This document shows positions 14,889 through 23,925 of a stretch of DNA of 26,306 nucleotides, piece by piece. The notes beneath the pieces were generated by a model, which saw only the letters and a list, made by a program, of their open reading frames with translations, was not told the origin of the DNA and did not search any database. Made by a program: the position numbers and the translations under genes. Origin of the DNA: CAZKTS01 sp964555735. Lineage in GTDB: Bacteria > Actinomycetota > Acidimicrobiia > IMCC26256 > PALSA-555. The stretch covers positions 1 to 26,306 of the forward strand of contig CAZKTS010000169.1 of assembly GCA_964555735.1 (NCBI GenBank), written 5' to 3'. Each line of letters starts with the position of its first letter. Positions within the stretch are counted from its first letter, which is position 1.

Positions 14889-14891
14889 ACC

Positions 14892-15554
14892 ATGGCAGCA
14901 ACAGCTCAGGTGCGGCCACGGACGCTGGTCGCCCTTGTCATCGTCAGCGCCGTTGTCGGCGCCGGCATCAGGGCGCTCGCCACCGACATCCCCTCGGCAC
15001 CTCCGCCGGCCAGTGCGGTCCCCGCGAGCCGAGCTTCGCGTCACGACGGTGCCGGTGCCGTGCGCGCCGCCACGAGGTTCGTCCGGACCGGCCAACGCGT
15101 CTTCGAGCTCGCCCCTGATCGGCGCGAGGCCGCCCTTCGATCGATGGTCGCACCAGGCGCCGCGCCCGGATGGCTCGCCGAGCAGCACCGAGCCCTCGCG
15201 GAGCTCGACGCGATTGCCGTCCGGGGGAGCGGGCCCCTGCTGTGGGACGTCGCCGTGCTCGCCACACGCCTCGATGCGCTCGCGCCGGACCGAGCGACGG
15301 TGAAGGTCTGGCGCCTCGGCATCCTCTCTATAGGGGGACTGACGGCACCCGTCGCCGAGTACACCACCGTGGCCTACGAGCTGGTCTGGGTTCGCGGCGC
15401 GGGGTGGCGGATCTGGTCCGAATCCCAGACGCCCGGCCCGAGCCCGATGCCGCACCCCGAAGCGACACCTTCGTCGCCCGGAGAGCTGGTCGCGGCGCTT
15501 GAGGGCTTCACCCGCTTCCCTGGCCCTCAAGCCGTCGTGAGCAGTCCCGACTGA
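14892..15554 (+). CDS. Single-pass membrane protein, possible VirB8/TcpC-like T4SS component
   Basis: This 220-residue protein has one N-terminal transmembrane helix (TLVALVIVSAVVGAGIRAL, residues 11-29), a Pro/Ala-rich linker and an extracytoplasmic domain. The domain begins AVRAATRFVRTGQRVFELAPDRREAALRSM and ends with beta-like stretches (TVKVWRLGILSIGG, YTTVAYELVWVRGAGWRIW). That order resembles the NTF2-like fold of VirB8/TcpC scaffold proteins. The call rests on architecture and position and is tentative. Its TGA overlaps the next ATG (TGATG). Confidence 0.65.
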   Translation: MAATAQVRPRTLVALVIVSAVVGAGIRALATDIPSAPPPASAVPASRASRHDGAGAVRAATRFVRTGQRVFELAPDRREAALRSMVAPGAAPGWLAEQHRALAELDAIAVRGSGPLLWDVAVLATRLDALAPDRATVKVWRLGILSIGGLTAPVAEYTTVAYELVWVRGAGWRIWSESQTPGPSPMPHPEATPSSPGELVAALEGFTRFPGPQAVVSSPD

Positions 15555-16795
15555 TGGGCCTCCTTGACGGGCTCCTCGACGGCCTCGGCTGGATCTGGGA
15601 CAACACAGCTGGCGCCGCCGCCGACGCGCTGTGGGACTCGGTCGTCGGTGGCCTCGTCGGATGGGTGGTCGACGCGATCGCATGGTTCGTCGAAGCGGTC
15701 CTGCGCTTCTTCGAACGCTCAACGACCCCGAACCTGACGAGCAACTGGTTCTCCGGCGAAGGCCGCATCGGCCCGAACGCCCACTCGCCCTACGGAGCGG
15801 TCGCGTGGCTTGCCCTGAGCATCCTGCTCATCTGCATCCTCCTCGGGGTCATCCAAGGCTTGCTGACGGGGGAGGGACCGGCGATGGCCGGCCGCATCGC
15901 CCGCGACGTCACGCTCGCGATCTTCGGGATCGTCGCGACCATCGGTGTGACGCAGGTGCTCCTCGGCGCCACCGACGAGCTCGCCCACGTGGTCCTCGAT
16001 CAGACCCAGGCCGGCGCAAACGCCAAAGACCTGTTGGAACGGCTCGCGCAACCGGCAGCGTTCAACGCACAAGCAACGTTCGTCGTTTTCCTGCTCGGCC
16101 TGGTCGCGGTCGTCGGCGCATTCCTACTCTGGATCGAACTCCTGATCCGAGCGTCCCTGCTCTACCTGCTGTTGGCGCTCAGTCCGCTCGCCTACGCGGC
16201 CTTCGTTTGGCCCGCGGCCCGGCGCATGGTGAAGCGCCTGAGCGAGCTCATCGTTGCGATCGTCGCCTCGAAGCTCGTCATCGCGATCGCGCTCGCCGTT
16301 GCAGCCTCCGCACTTGCCCGCGGACCGGCCGCCAACGGAGGCGTCCCCACGGGTGAAGCCAAGATCGGCACCCTTCTGGTCGGCGTCGTGACCTTCTGCC
16401 TCGCCGCGTTCGCCCCCTTCTTGATCCTCAAGCTCCTCCCCGTCGTCGAAGCTGCCGTCGTCGCCCAAGGCATCTCTCGCAGCCCGGCACGGGTCGCGAA
16501 CAGTGCGGCCGCAGGGTCTTTCTACGTCGCCCGGCTCGCCGGCGGGGCCACCGGTGCCGCCGCGAACCGCGCCACCAACGCCGGCGCCCGCAACGGTGCC
16601 CATCGACCAAGCCTGCAAGGGCCGGCACGTAGCGACGATCACGTTTCCATCGCACGCGCACGCGAGTCCGCCGGTTCCGACGCCACTGGGCCCGGGCCGA
16701 GCGCGTCGCAACAGCACCACCTCGACCTCGCAGGTACCAGCGACGCATCCGATGACTCACGTGGAGCACCAACCGATGGCAACCACCAGCACTGA
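15554..16795 (+). CDS. Polytopic VirB6/TrbL-like T4SS channel protein
   Basis: This 413-residue protein has about seven hydrophobic segments (for example AVAWLALSILLICILLGVI, TFVVFLLGLVAVVGAFLLWIEL, LLYLLLALSPLAYAAF, IVAIVASKLVIAIALAVAAS and LLVGVVTFCLAAFAPFLILK, in outline) and a hydrophilic Ala/Ser/His-rich C-terminal tail of about 100 residues. The LLYLLLALSPLAYAAFVWP segment is typical of VirB6/TrbL family proteins that form the inner-membrane part of the channel. It is translationally coupled to the upstream VirB8-like gene, and its last 20 bases overlap the start of the next gene. Confidence 0.8.
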   Translation: MGLLDGLLDGLGWIWDNTAGAAADALWDSVVGGLVGWVVDAIAWFVEAVLRFFERSTTPNLTSNWFSGEGRIGPNAHSPYGAVAWLALSILLICILLGVIQGLLTGEGPAMAGRIARDVTLAIFGIVATIGVTQVLLGATDELAHVVLDQTQAGANAKDLLERLAQPAAFNAQATFVVFLLGLVAVVGAFLLWIELLIRASLLYLLLALSPLAYAAFVWPAARRMVKRLSELIVAIVASKLVIAIALAVAASALARGPAANGGVPTGEAKIGTLLVGVVTFCLAAFAPFLILKLLPVVEAAVVAQGISRSPARVANSAAAGSFYVARLAGGATGAAANRATNAGARNGAHRPSLQGPARSDDHVSIARARESAGSDATGPGPSASQQHHLDLAGTSDASDDSRGAPTDGNHQH

Positions 16796-18299
16796 TCTCA
16801 CCCGAAGCCTCGACCGCCGGTATCGGTTCGGGCCGCTTGACCGTGCTGGCATCCTCCTCGGACTCGCGCCGCTCCAAGGTGCGCTACTCGGCGGAGGGCT
16901 GCTCGCCGCCGGCGTCCTCGTACAAGCTCGGGCTCCCATCATCACTGCCGTCGCCATCGCGTGCGTGGCTGGGGTCGGGGCATTCGGTCGCTGGCGCGGC
17001 CGACAAGCCTACGAGTGGCTCGAACCGGTCGTCTCGTGGTCACGGCTGTTGGTTCGCGGCCAGCATCGCTGGCACACCACGGTGCGCACCCGGGCGACCA
17101 GTCGCGTACCGGCGTTGCCGCCGTTCCTTGCCGGCCTCGCCATGGGCGAAGTTCCTCATCCGGGCGGGGCCGGACGCGCCGATGGCGTCGCCATCATCAG
17201 CGACCGGCACCTCGTCGCCGCGACCCTGCGAGTCCAAGGCCGCGACTTCGCCCTGCTCGAACCCCCCGACCAAGCCCGCGTCCTGGACTCCTGGGGTGAG
17301 AGCCTCGCGGCGTTCTGTCGCGAGCGAAGCCCAATCAGCCGCGTCGGCTGGTGCGAATGGTCGGCACCCGGCTCCCTCGACGAGCACCTCACCTACGTCG
17401 CACGAGACGCCGCGAGCGGTGACGACCTCCACGCGGCGGAGTACCTGGCCATGGTCCGCTCGGCCGGGCCACTCACCACCCACCACGACGTCCTAGTCAC
17501 ACTCAGCGTCGACCGGAGACGCATCGATCGACGTCGCGTCGCGCGACCCGCCACGAACCATGAAGCTGACCCCGCGATCCGGGTGCTACTCGACGAGCTC
17601 GAGCTGTTCGCACGTCGGCTCGACCACGCCGGCCTCCACGTCGAAGGTCTCCTCTCCGCCGCGGACCTCGCCCGCGTCATGCGCGAACGCCTCGACCCGA
17701 CGTGCCGCACCCGACTCGCCGCGCGCGCGACGACCCTGGGCGAGGCGGCGGGCGTCGTCGCGCCCCACAACTGGGCGCCCGCCGCCGTCGCTGTCGACTG
17801 GCACCACGTGCGCGTCGACGGATCGTGGCATCGCTGCTTCTGGATCACGGAATGGCCCCGACTCGAGGTCCCCGCCGACTGGATGGCACCACTTGTCCTC
17901 CATAGCGGCTCGGTCAGGACCCTCTCGCTCATCTACGAACCCATCGCGCCGTCTCGGTCGCGGCGCACGATCGACCGAGACGCCACCCGACTCGCCTCCG
18001 ACGAAGACCAACGCTCACGCCGAGGATTCCGCATCCGCGCCGGACATCGACGGGCCGAACACGAGGTCCTTGCCCGTGAAGCCGAGCTCGTCGCCGGTTA
18101 CCCCGAACTCGCCTACACCGGCTTCGTCACCGTCACCGCCGAGTCGTGCGAGGCGCTCGATGCGGCGTGCGACGAGTGGGAGCAGGCCGCGGCCCAAGTC
18201 GGCCTCGAGCTGCGCTGCCTCGACGGCCAACACGACCTCGCGCTCGCCGCCTCGCTGCCCATTCCGCGTGTCCCCGCATCGCGGACGATCGCCACATGA
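16776..18299 (+). CDS. SCO6880-family conjugation membrane protein (partner of the VirB4 ATPase)
   Basis: This protein of about 507 residues has two N-terminal transmembrane segments (around residues 25-70) followed by a large cytoplasmic part. The phrases AYEWLEPVVSW, GVAIISDRHLVAATLRVQG, ISRVGWCEWSAP and WHRCFWITEWPRLEVPADWMAPLVL match proteins annotated as SCO6880 in Streptomyces. These lie next to VirB4-type ATPases and resemble the non-ATPase N-terminal part of VirB3-VirB4. GTGGAG precedes ATG 16776; an in-frame ATG at 16752 is possible. The stop overlaps the start of the VirB4 gene (ATGA), so the two act like a split VirB4. Confidence 0.8.
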   Translation: MATTSTDLTRSLDRRYRFGPLDRAGILLGLAPLQGALLGGGLLAAGVLVQARAPIITAVAIACVAGVGAFGRWRGRQAYEWLEPVVSWSRLLVRGQHRWHTTVRTRATSRVPALPPFLAGLAMGEVPHPGGAGRADGVAIISDRHLVAATLRVQGRDFALLEPPDQARVLDSWGESLAAFCRERSPISRVGWCEWSAPGSLDEHLTYVARDAASGDDLHAAEYLAMVRSAGPLTTHHDVLVTLSVDRRRIDRRRVARPATNHEADPAIRVLLDELELFARRLDHAGLHVEGLLSAADLARVMRERLDPTCRTRLAARATTLGEAAGVVAPHNWAPAAVAVDWHHVRVDGSWHRCFWITEWPRLEVPADWMAPLVLHSGSVRTLSLIYEPIAPSRSRRTIDRDATRLASDEDQRSRRGFRIRAGHRRAEHEVLAREAELVAGYPELAYTGFVTVTAESCEALDAACDEWEQAAAQVGLELRCLDGQHDLALAASLPIPRVPASRTIAT

Positions 18300-19597
18300 C
18301 CGGCCGGCGACTGCGACTCCCTCGCCACCGCGCGACGACCGCCCATCTCGCCAGCGCCTACCCGTGCCTCGCCGAAGCCGGCCTCGGTCACCGCGGCGTC
18401 TACCTCGGCACCAACCTGCTCACCGGGGGCGGCGGCTTCGCCTACGACCCCTTCGAGGCCTACGCCGACGGGCTCGTCACCAATCCAAATGTTCTCGTCG
18501 CCGGCGAACCCGGGACCGGGAAGTCCACGTTTGCCAAGACATTCCTCGCGCGTTGCCTCACCATCTACAACAAGCCTGACGAGACAAGTGGCGGCGCTCC
18601 AAGGGGGCGATGGGTCGCGATCGCCGACCCTAAAGGCGAATACGGACCGCTCGCCGACGCACTGGGACTGACCGTTGTCCGCCTCGCGCCCGGCGGCACC
18701 ACGCGCCTCAACCCGCTCGACGCCGGCCCACTGACCGCACGAGACAACCGCGACGAGCTCAGTCGGCGGCGCGGCGACCTCGTCACCGCGCTCGTCGGCC
18801 ACGTCCTGCACCGCGACTTGACCCCACTCGAGGACGCCGCGCTTGGCTGGGCGATCCAAGCGCTCGACGCGCACCAGGCGCCGACGCTCGCCGACCTCGT
18901 CGGCGTCCTGCGATCACCGACCTCGGCAATGCTCCAGCGGGCCCGCACGGAGCGTGGTTCCCTCGAACGCGAGCTCGCACCGGTCGTGTACGCGCTCGAG
19001 AAGCTCCTCGACCGCTCGCTACGTGGCATGTTCGACGGTCCAACCACCGTCGCGGTCGACTGGGACGCTCGCGGCCTCGTCCTCGACCTCTCGACCGTCC
19101 ACCACGACGACGACGCACTGCGGCTCGTGCTCCTCGCCGCGACCGCGTGGCTCCAGACGGTCCTCGCCCGACGCGACGGCATCCATCGCATCCAGGTCCT
19201 CGACGAAGCCTGGCGCCTCCTCGGCGCCGAGCAGACCACCCGCTACCTCCAGGCATGTTGGAAGCTCTGTCGTGACTACGGCATCGCGAACATCGCGATT
19301 GTGCACCGCCTCTCGGACCTCCGGTCTCAAGCCGACGACGGCACCACCACCGCCAAGGTCGCCATGGGACTCCTCGCCGACACCCAAACACGCGTCCTGT
19401 TCCGCCAGTCCAGCGACCAGCTCCCCGACGCCACGACGCTCCTCGGTCTGAACCCCACCGAAGCCGACCTCCTCGGACGTCTCGCTCGCGGCCGGGCACT
19501 CTGGAAGATCGGCCACCACACCGCCGTCGTCCAGCATCGCCTCGGCGTCCACGAGCGCGCGTGGTGCGACACCGACCTCCGCATGCGCCCGCGATGA
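18296..19597 (+). CDS. VirB4-type conjugation ATPase
   Basis: This 433-residue P-loop ATPase has Walker A GEPGTGKST (residues 70-78) in NVLVAGEPGTGKSTFAKTFLAR, then DPKGEYGPLADALG, and Walker B IQVLDEAW with Asp303 and Glu304. The late ANIAIVHRLSDL and TRVLFRQSS segments are also typical of VirB4/TraC ATPases. It powers assembly of the transfer channel and substrate passage at the inner face of the membrane. It is shorter than classical VirB4 (about 800 residues) because the N-terminal half seems to be the separate upstream SCO6880-type protein. ATGA overlaps couple it to both neighbours. Confidence 0.9.
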   Translation: MTGRRLRLPRHRATTAHLASAYPCLAEAGLGHRGVYLGTNLLTGGGGFAYDPFEAYADGLVTNPNVLVAGEPGTGKSTFAKTFLARCLTIYNKPDETSGGAPRGRWVAIADPKGEYGPLADALGLTVVRLAPGGTTRLNPLDAGPLTARDNRDELSRRRGDLVTALVGHVLHRDLTPLEDAALGWAIQALDAHQAPTLADLVGVLRSPTSAMLQRARTERGSLERELAPVVYALEKLLDRSLRGMFDGPTTVAVDWDARGLVLDLSTVHHDDDALRLVLLAATAWLQTVLARRDGIHRIQVLDEAWRLLGAEQTTRYLQACWKLCRDYGIANIAIVHRLSDLRSQADDGTTTAKVAMGLLADTQTRVLFRQSSDQLPDATTLLGLNPTEADLLGRLARGRALWKIGHHTAVVQHRLGVHERAWCDTDLRMRPR

Positions 19598-20688
19598 GCC
19601 CACCGCGTGGGGTTGACCGCGACGAGATCATCGCCCGGACCGACCTGCGCGCTCTCGCCGACGAACTCCTCGGCACGAGCCGCGCCCACCGCGGTAGTGC
19701 CCCACGGTGGCCATGCCCTGTCCACCAACCGCAGACCGGTGCCACGCCACCGGTCTCGATCTTCGTCTCGCATCGCGGGGAGCAGCGGTGGCGCTGCCAT
19801 GCCTGCGGCGCCGGCGGCACCGCCATCGATCTCCTCATCCAGACGCGCCGTGCGACCGTGCGCGAAGCGATCGCAGAGCTCGCGCAACGCAGCCGACTCG
19901 ATCGAGGGGGTTCTCGGAGCGTCGCAACTCGGATACGCCATCGGGCTCCGAGTGCTGCGGCGCGTCGGAGCAGCGGCTTGCCGGTTGTCGCGCGTCATGT
20001 CGAGCGCTGCGCAGCCGTCCTCTGGACGCCGCCGGGTCGACCGGTCCTCGATTGGCTGCGGCGACGCGGCTTCACCGACCAGGTCCTGCGAGCCCAGGCT
20101 GTCGGCGCCGATCCTGGGCGCGGCGCGCTGCCTCGCCCCGCCGGACTTCCCGGCGCGGGCGTCGCGGCGGTGTTCCCCGCCCGCGATGCGGCAGGGCGCG
20201 TCGTCTATTTCCAAGCCCGCTACCTCGAACCCGACGCCGCAGGGGGGCGGAAGTACGACAACCCGACTGCGGCCCTCGCCGCCAACCCGCGCGTCGCTCA
20301 CCTGTGCCCCCAGCAGCAGCGCGGCGATGCTGTGTACGTCACCGAAGGCGTGCCGGACGCGATCGCCGTGACCCAGGGCGGCCATCGAGCGGTCGCGGTA
20401 CTCGGCGCCGGCCTCGCCAGTTCCCAAGTCGCCGAGCGTCTTGTCGAGATGTATCCCGACACGGCGCTACGAGTGTGCTTCGACGCCGACGAGCGCGGCG
20501 CTGCAGCGACCGACCTGCTGCTCGACGAGCTCCACGATCTGGACCACCCTGACGCCGAACTCGTGGCACTCCCACGCGGCATCTCGGACATCAACGAATG
20601 GCTGATTGCCGCGCCAGACGACTTCGCCACCGCGCTGGCGGCATACACGCCACCAGCCCGAGCGATCGGGCTCAGCCTCCACACCTGA
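19594..20688 (+). CDS. CHC2 zinc-finger / Toprim DNA primase of the mobile element
   Basis: This 364-residue protein has a DnaG-type zinc finger with Cys41, His44, Cys68 and Cys71 (WPCPVH ... WRCHACGAGGTAIDLL), a middle region with AAVFPARDAAGRVVYFQARYL, and a Toprim domain with Glu251 (YVTEGVPDAIA) and Asp297/Asp299 (CFDADERG). DnaG-type primases make RNA primers on single-stranded DNA. The conjugation setting suggests priming on the transferred strand or element replication. It lacks a DnaB-interacting C-terminal domain and is shorter than chromosomal DnaG (about 600 residues). It starts within the VirB4 stop codon (ATGA) and converges with the relaxase gene, 13 bases away. Confidence 0.88.
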   Translation: MSPPRGVDRDEIIARTDLRALADELLGTSRAHRGSAPRWPCPVHQPQTGATPPVSIFVSHRGEQRWRCHACGAGGTAIDLLIQTRRATVREAIAELAQRSRLDRGGSRSVATRIRHRAPSAAARRSSGLPVVARHVERCAAVLWTPPGRPVLDWLRRRGFTDQVLRAQAVGADPGRGALPRPAGLPGAGVAAVFPARDAAGRVVYFQARYLEPDAAGGRKYDNPTAALAANPRVAHLCPQQQRGDAVYVTEGVPDAIAVTQGGHRAVAVLGAGLASSQVAERLVEMYPDTALRVCFDADERGAAATDLLLDELHDLDHPDAELVALPRGISDINEWLIAAPDDFATALAAYTPPARAIGLSLHT

Positions 20689-20701
20689 GCGCGGGCACCG
20701 T

Positions 20702-23674
20702 TCAGAGCTCCACCGTCGCGACCTCGCCCTGACCGACCGTCAGTGGTGCGAGCGCCGGTGGCCCGGTCGCGGGCTGGGTGATTCGAAGTGCGAGAGAGGG
20801 ATCGCGATCGAGCGCGAAACCGTCCTCCCGACGGCGCCGCAGCGCCGCAGCGACGCCCGCGAGGCCGGGCGCGACATCACGCACCATCACGTCGTCGTCG
20901 CTGCGCGGAGCTTCCGGGGCGCTGTAGAGGCCAAGGTCCTCGCGGCCGCGACTTGCCGCTACGTACAGCCCGGCCGGACTCGACGTCGGGCTGGCGAACA
21001 CCCGGGCGACATCGAACGTGGCGCCCTGCGCGGCATGAGATGTCAGCGCGTACGAATGCGTGAGCAACCCGACGACCCCTCGTCGCAGCGGCTGTTCGAG
21101 CGCGGCCGCAGGCACGAAGATCTCGCCGCGCCCGACGAACTCGACCACCACACCAGGTTCTGTGTCTTTGCGGACGTGTCGCACGTGGCCGGTTGTGCCG
21201 TTGCGGACGTGCAGCTCCGGAGCCTTGGACGGGTGGAGAGAACGGTCGGGTGCGCGGGCGATCACCTCATCGCCGACCTGGAACTCCTGGCCGCCAACCT
21301 CGAACGCCGGACCTATCAGTTCGCCAACCATCTGCAGGTGCCTGCGGGCGCGGCCGATCAGTTCCCTGCGGGTCCGGTGATCTTCGCTGACCATGCACAC
21401 CGTCCGCCGCGAACCGTCGGGACGTGCCTGTCGGTCGGTGGCCCAGTCGCGCACCATCGCGTCGAGGGCTTCGTCTCGGCTCGGGGCGTCGTGGACGCGC
21501 TGATCGACGTAGAGTCGGTGCAACGCGACGTCGACGTCGCGGCGCCGAAGCTCCGCGACTGCGCGACGAACCTCGGCGAGCGCGGGATCGCCTTGGCGAT
21601 GCTGCTCGGTGAGCCGGATGCTGCGGTGGCCGTGACGACGGACGATGGCGGCGAACCCGCCACTCGCCGCGACAGCCTGGTGCTGCGCCGGGTCGCCGAC
21701 GAGCACCAGCCTCGCGTCCGTCGCCTGGGTTGCGTGGACGAGTGCGGCGAGATCGAACGTGCCGACCGTTGACGCCTCATCGACGACGAGCACCGTGCGG
21801 TCATCGAATACGGAGCCGGGTCCATCTCGGTCGAGTTGGGTGACGACCGACGCGACGGTGCGCGTCGGGATCGCGGTCTGCTGTTCGAGGTGTTCGGCGG
21901 CCGTGCCCTGCACCGCGACCCCGACGGTCCGATGGCCACTCTCGTGCCAGACGTGGGCGGCTGCGCGGAGGAGGTGCGTCTTGCCCGACCCGGCAGCGCC
22001 GACCACCGCGTGCACCCGCGTGCGGCCACTCGTCAGTGCGACGAGCCCATCGCGTTGCTCGGCCGAGAGCGACGACGCCGCCGCCACGCGTTCGACGGTC
22101 TCGGCACCAACGGCGATGCCTCGCTCGCGAAGGCCAGCCCGCCAGCCGTTCAGGACCGCGAGCTCGGCGCTCACGACCGCGGTCGTCGTGTAGCGCGCCG
22201 TAGCTCCCGGGGCAGTGCCCACGCGGACGATGCGCGGATCGACGAGGATGCGATCAGCTGCTGCGAGGACGCCGGTCGCACTGAGGCGATCGCCCGCCCA
22301 GTCGGCCACCGCCTGGATGACCTCACCGCGCGTGAACACGGCACTGGCTGCGGTCAGGCCCTCCGGAGCGACGAGTCGGGCTGCGAGCCTTGCTTCGTCG
22401 TGCGGCGGCGGCGGGTCCATGCCGGGCTGACGGTCGAGACATGCCGTGTGGTGTGTCATGTCGAAGCCGACCGCGGTGAGACGCTCGCGCCACGACTGCT
22501 CAAGAGCGGTCATGACAACCGCTGCCTTCGCCGGGCGTGACTGGAGCGCCAGGTGTCGTCGGCCGACGGCGCTCGAGACGTCGTGGGCGGCAGCGAGCGC
22601 GGCGATCTCCGCAGCACGAGTACTCATCGCTTCGATCGCAGCCCGGGCGATACCGTCGATCTCGAAGATCCCGCTCGCGACCGGCCGCCACGCGACACCG
22701 AGGCGCCGCGTCAGCTCGTTGCGGAACTGCGCGCCGGCCAAGTACCCGGCCGTCTTCGCATGCTCGTAGAGCGCAGAGCCATCGAGCGTGCGGTATTGCC
22801 CGTCGCCACGTTCGATCAGGTTGGCGATCACGACATGCGTGTGCAGGTGCGGATCGAGACGCCGCGACGTCGCATGCGTGAAGGCCCCCGCCGTCAGTCC
22901 CATACCGGTCTGGCGATCGGGGCCGCGGCCGGTCACCGAGCAATGCTCCTGCAGATAGGCGAATCCGGCACCGACTGCATCGTCCAGTGCGTGCTGCATC
23001 GCGGCTCGGAGCTGAGCATCGCCGGCTGCCCAGAGGATCGAGACAGACTTCGGAAGGGTGAACGTGACGTCGTAGCCGATCACGACGGACGGGTCTCGGC
23101 GTGCGGCGGCGAAGCGCGCCAGCTCTGCGCGTTCCACCCACCAACGTCCGTCGTCGTCGGTCTCGGCGACGAGGAACGCGCGCTGCGTGCCGTGCACCGC
23201 CCTGAGCGAGTCGAGGTTCCCACCGCTGCGCACCAGCAGCTGCCGGGTCCGGGAAGCGACCCGCCGCAAGTACCGATCGGTGACGCCCAGCAGCGCGGCT
23301 GCCTCCTGCAGTGAGAACCGAGCCTGATCCCACGACGCCGCTGACGCGTCGCGGTTGCGGGCGGCTTGAGCGCGCCGACTCGACCCCTGTGCGGAGATCA
23401 GCGCCTCGCCGGTCTCTGGGGACTCCCCGCGGAGCACCCGTGCGAACGCCTCGCGATCCACGGGCCCGGTGATCCCGAAGCGGCGCGCGCCGTACCCCAA
23501 CCATCGCCCGGGACCCTCGGGGGTCTGATCCGCGTAATAGCTCTCGGCACCCGACCCGCCGTCGGCGAGGCTCGACTGGTTCGCTCGAGGGCCGAGCACG
23601 TACTCGAGGGCGGCATCGGCACCCGCCCCAAGGCGCGCGGTGCGGGCGCGCAGCACCGTCACGACGGCCCGCAT
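20702..23674 (-). CDS. MobF (TrwC/TraI-type) relaxase-helicase
   Basis: This 990-residue protein starts at MRAVVTVLRA, with GGGGGG just before the ATG at 23674. The N-terminal relaxase has candidate nicking tyrosines Tyr46-Tyr47 (AESYYAD), the GRWLGYGARRFGI segment, YDVTFTLPKSVSILWA, and the metal-binding His276/278/280 (DPHLHTH). The helicase part has Walker A GAAGSGKT (about 559-566), DEAS (632-635), GDPAQHQ and LTEQHRQGD, and a late SYALTSHAAQGATFD. MobF enzymes nick oriT, stay bound to the 5' end and unwind the transferred strand. About 105 residues with a helix-turn-helix (FSLQEAAALLGVTDRYLRRVAS, in outline) lie between the tyrosine and histidine motifs, which F TraI and R388 TrwC lack. 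The gene is divergent from the sigma-like gene. Confidence 0.92.
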   Translation of the reverse strand: MRAVVTVLRARTARLGAGADAALEYVLGPRANQSSLADGGSGAESYYADQTPEGPGRWLGYGARRFGITGPVDREAFARVLRGESPETGEALISAQGSSRRAQAARNRDASAASWDQARFSLQEAAALLGVTDRYLRRVASRTRQLLVRSGGNLDSLRAVHGTQRAFLVAETDDDGRWWVERAELARFAAARRDPSVVIGYDVTFTLPKSVSILWAAGDAQLRAAMQHALDDAVGAGFAYLQEHCSVTGRGPDRQTGMGLTAGAFTHATSRRLDPHLHTHVVIANLIERGDGQYRTLDGSALYEHAKTAGYLAGAQFRNELTRRLGVAWRPVASGIFEIDGIARAAIEAMSTRAAEIAALAAAHDVSSAVGRRHLALQSRPAKAAVVMTALEQSWRERLTAVGFDMTHHTACLDRQPGMDPPPPHDEARLAARLVAPEGLTAASAVFTRGEVIQAVADWAGDRLSATGVLAAADRILVDPRIVRVGTAPGATARYTTTAVVSAELAVLNGWRAGLRERGIAVGAETVERVAAASSLSAEQRDGLVALTSGRTRVHAVVGAAGSGKTHLLRAAAHVWHESGHRTVGVAVQGTAAEHLEQQTAIPTRTVASVVTQLDRDGPGSVFDDRTVLVVDEASTVGTFDLAALVHATQATDARLVLVGDPAQHQAVAASGGFAAIVRRHGHRSIRLTEQHRQGDPALAEVRRAVAELRRRDVDVALHRLYVDQRVHDAPSRDEALDAMVRDWATDRQARPDGSRRTVCMVSEDHRTRRELIGRARRHLQMVGELIGPAFEVGGQEFQVGDEVIARAPDRSLHPSKAPELHVRNGTTGHVRHVRKDTEPGVVVEFVGRGEIFVPAAALEQPLRRGVVGLLTHSYALTSHAAQGATFDVARVFASPTSSPAGLYVAASRGREDLGLYSAPEAPRSDDDVMVRDVAPGLAGVAAALRRRREDGFALDRDPSLALRITQPATGPPALAPLTVGQGEVATVEL

Positions 23675-23925
23675 CGTTCCCCCCGCAACGCTGAGCCGGG
23701 CGCGAGGACTCCCTGCGAATACGCGCGGACCGCGCGGCCAGGCGACCCGATCGCTCCGCGCGGCCGTGTGGTTGTCCTGGTGAGCGGGACCGCCGAACGC
23801 GGAGTCCTTGCCTTGATGGCCGCGCTCCTGCCGGCCGCTCGCTGCTCCTCGCATGCGGGCGTGAGGAGTCGACGGGGGAGCACGCGAGCGCATCCTCCGG
23901 ATCCCCAACGTCCCGGAGGCACCCC
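23675..23925. other. Divergent intergenic region upstream of the relaxase; candidate oriT
   Basis: This 251-base region separates the relaxase and sigma-like genes. It has a widely spaced inverted repeat AGGACTCC (23705-23712) / GGAGTCCT (23801-23808), two direct copies of CCGCGCGGCC (23730-23739 and 23756-23765) and, between the inverted arms, GTGTGGT (23766-23772), which recalls the core around the F-type MobF nick site. MobF oriT loci often lie beside the relaxase gene. This is suggestive only; it must also hold promoters for both genes. Confidence 0.3.

Noticed and set aside
20606..21772. A 388-codon plus-strand open frame antisense to the relaxase 3' end
   Set aside because: Its composition is that of a reverse-complement shadow. 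It overlaps the convergent primase and relaxase ends and has no recognisable product.
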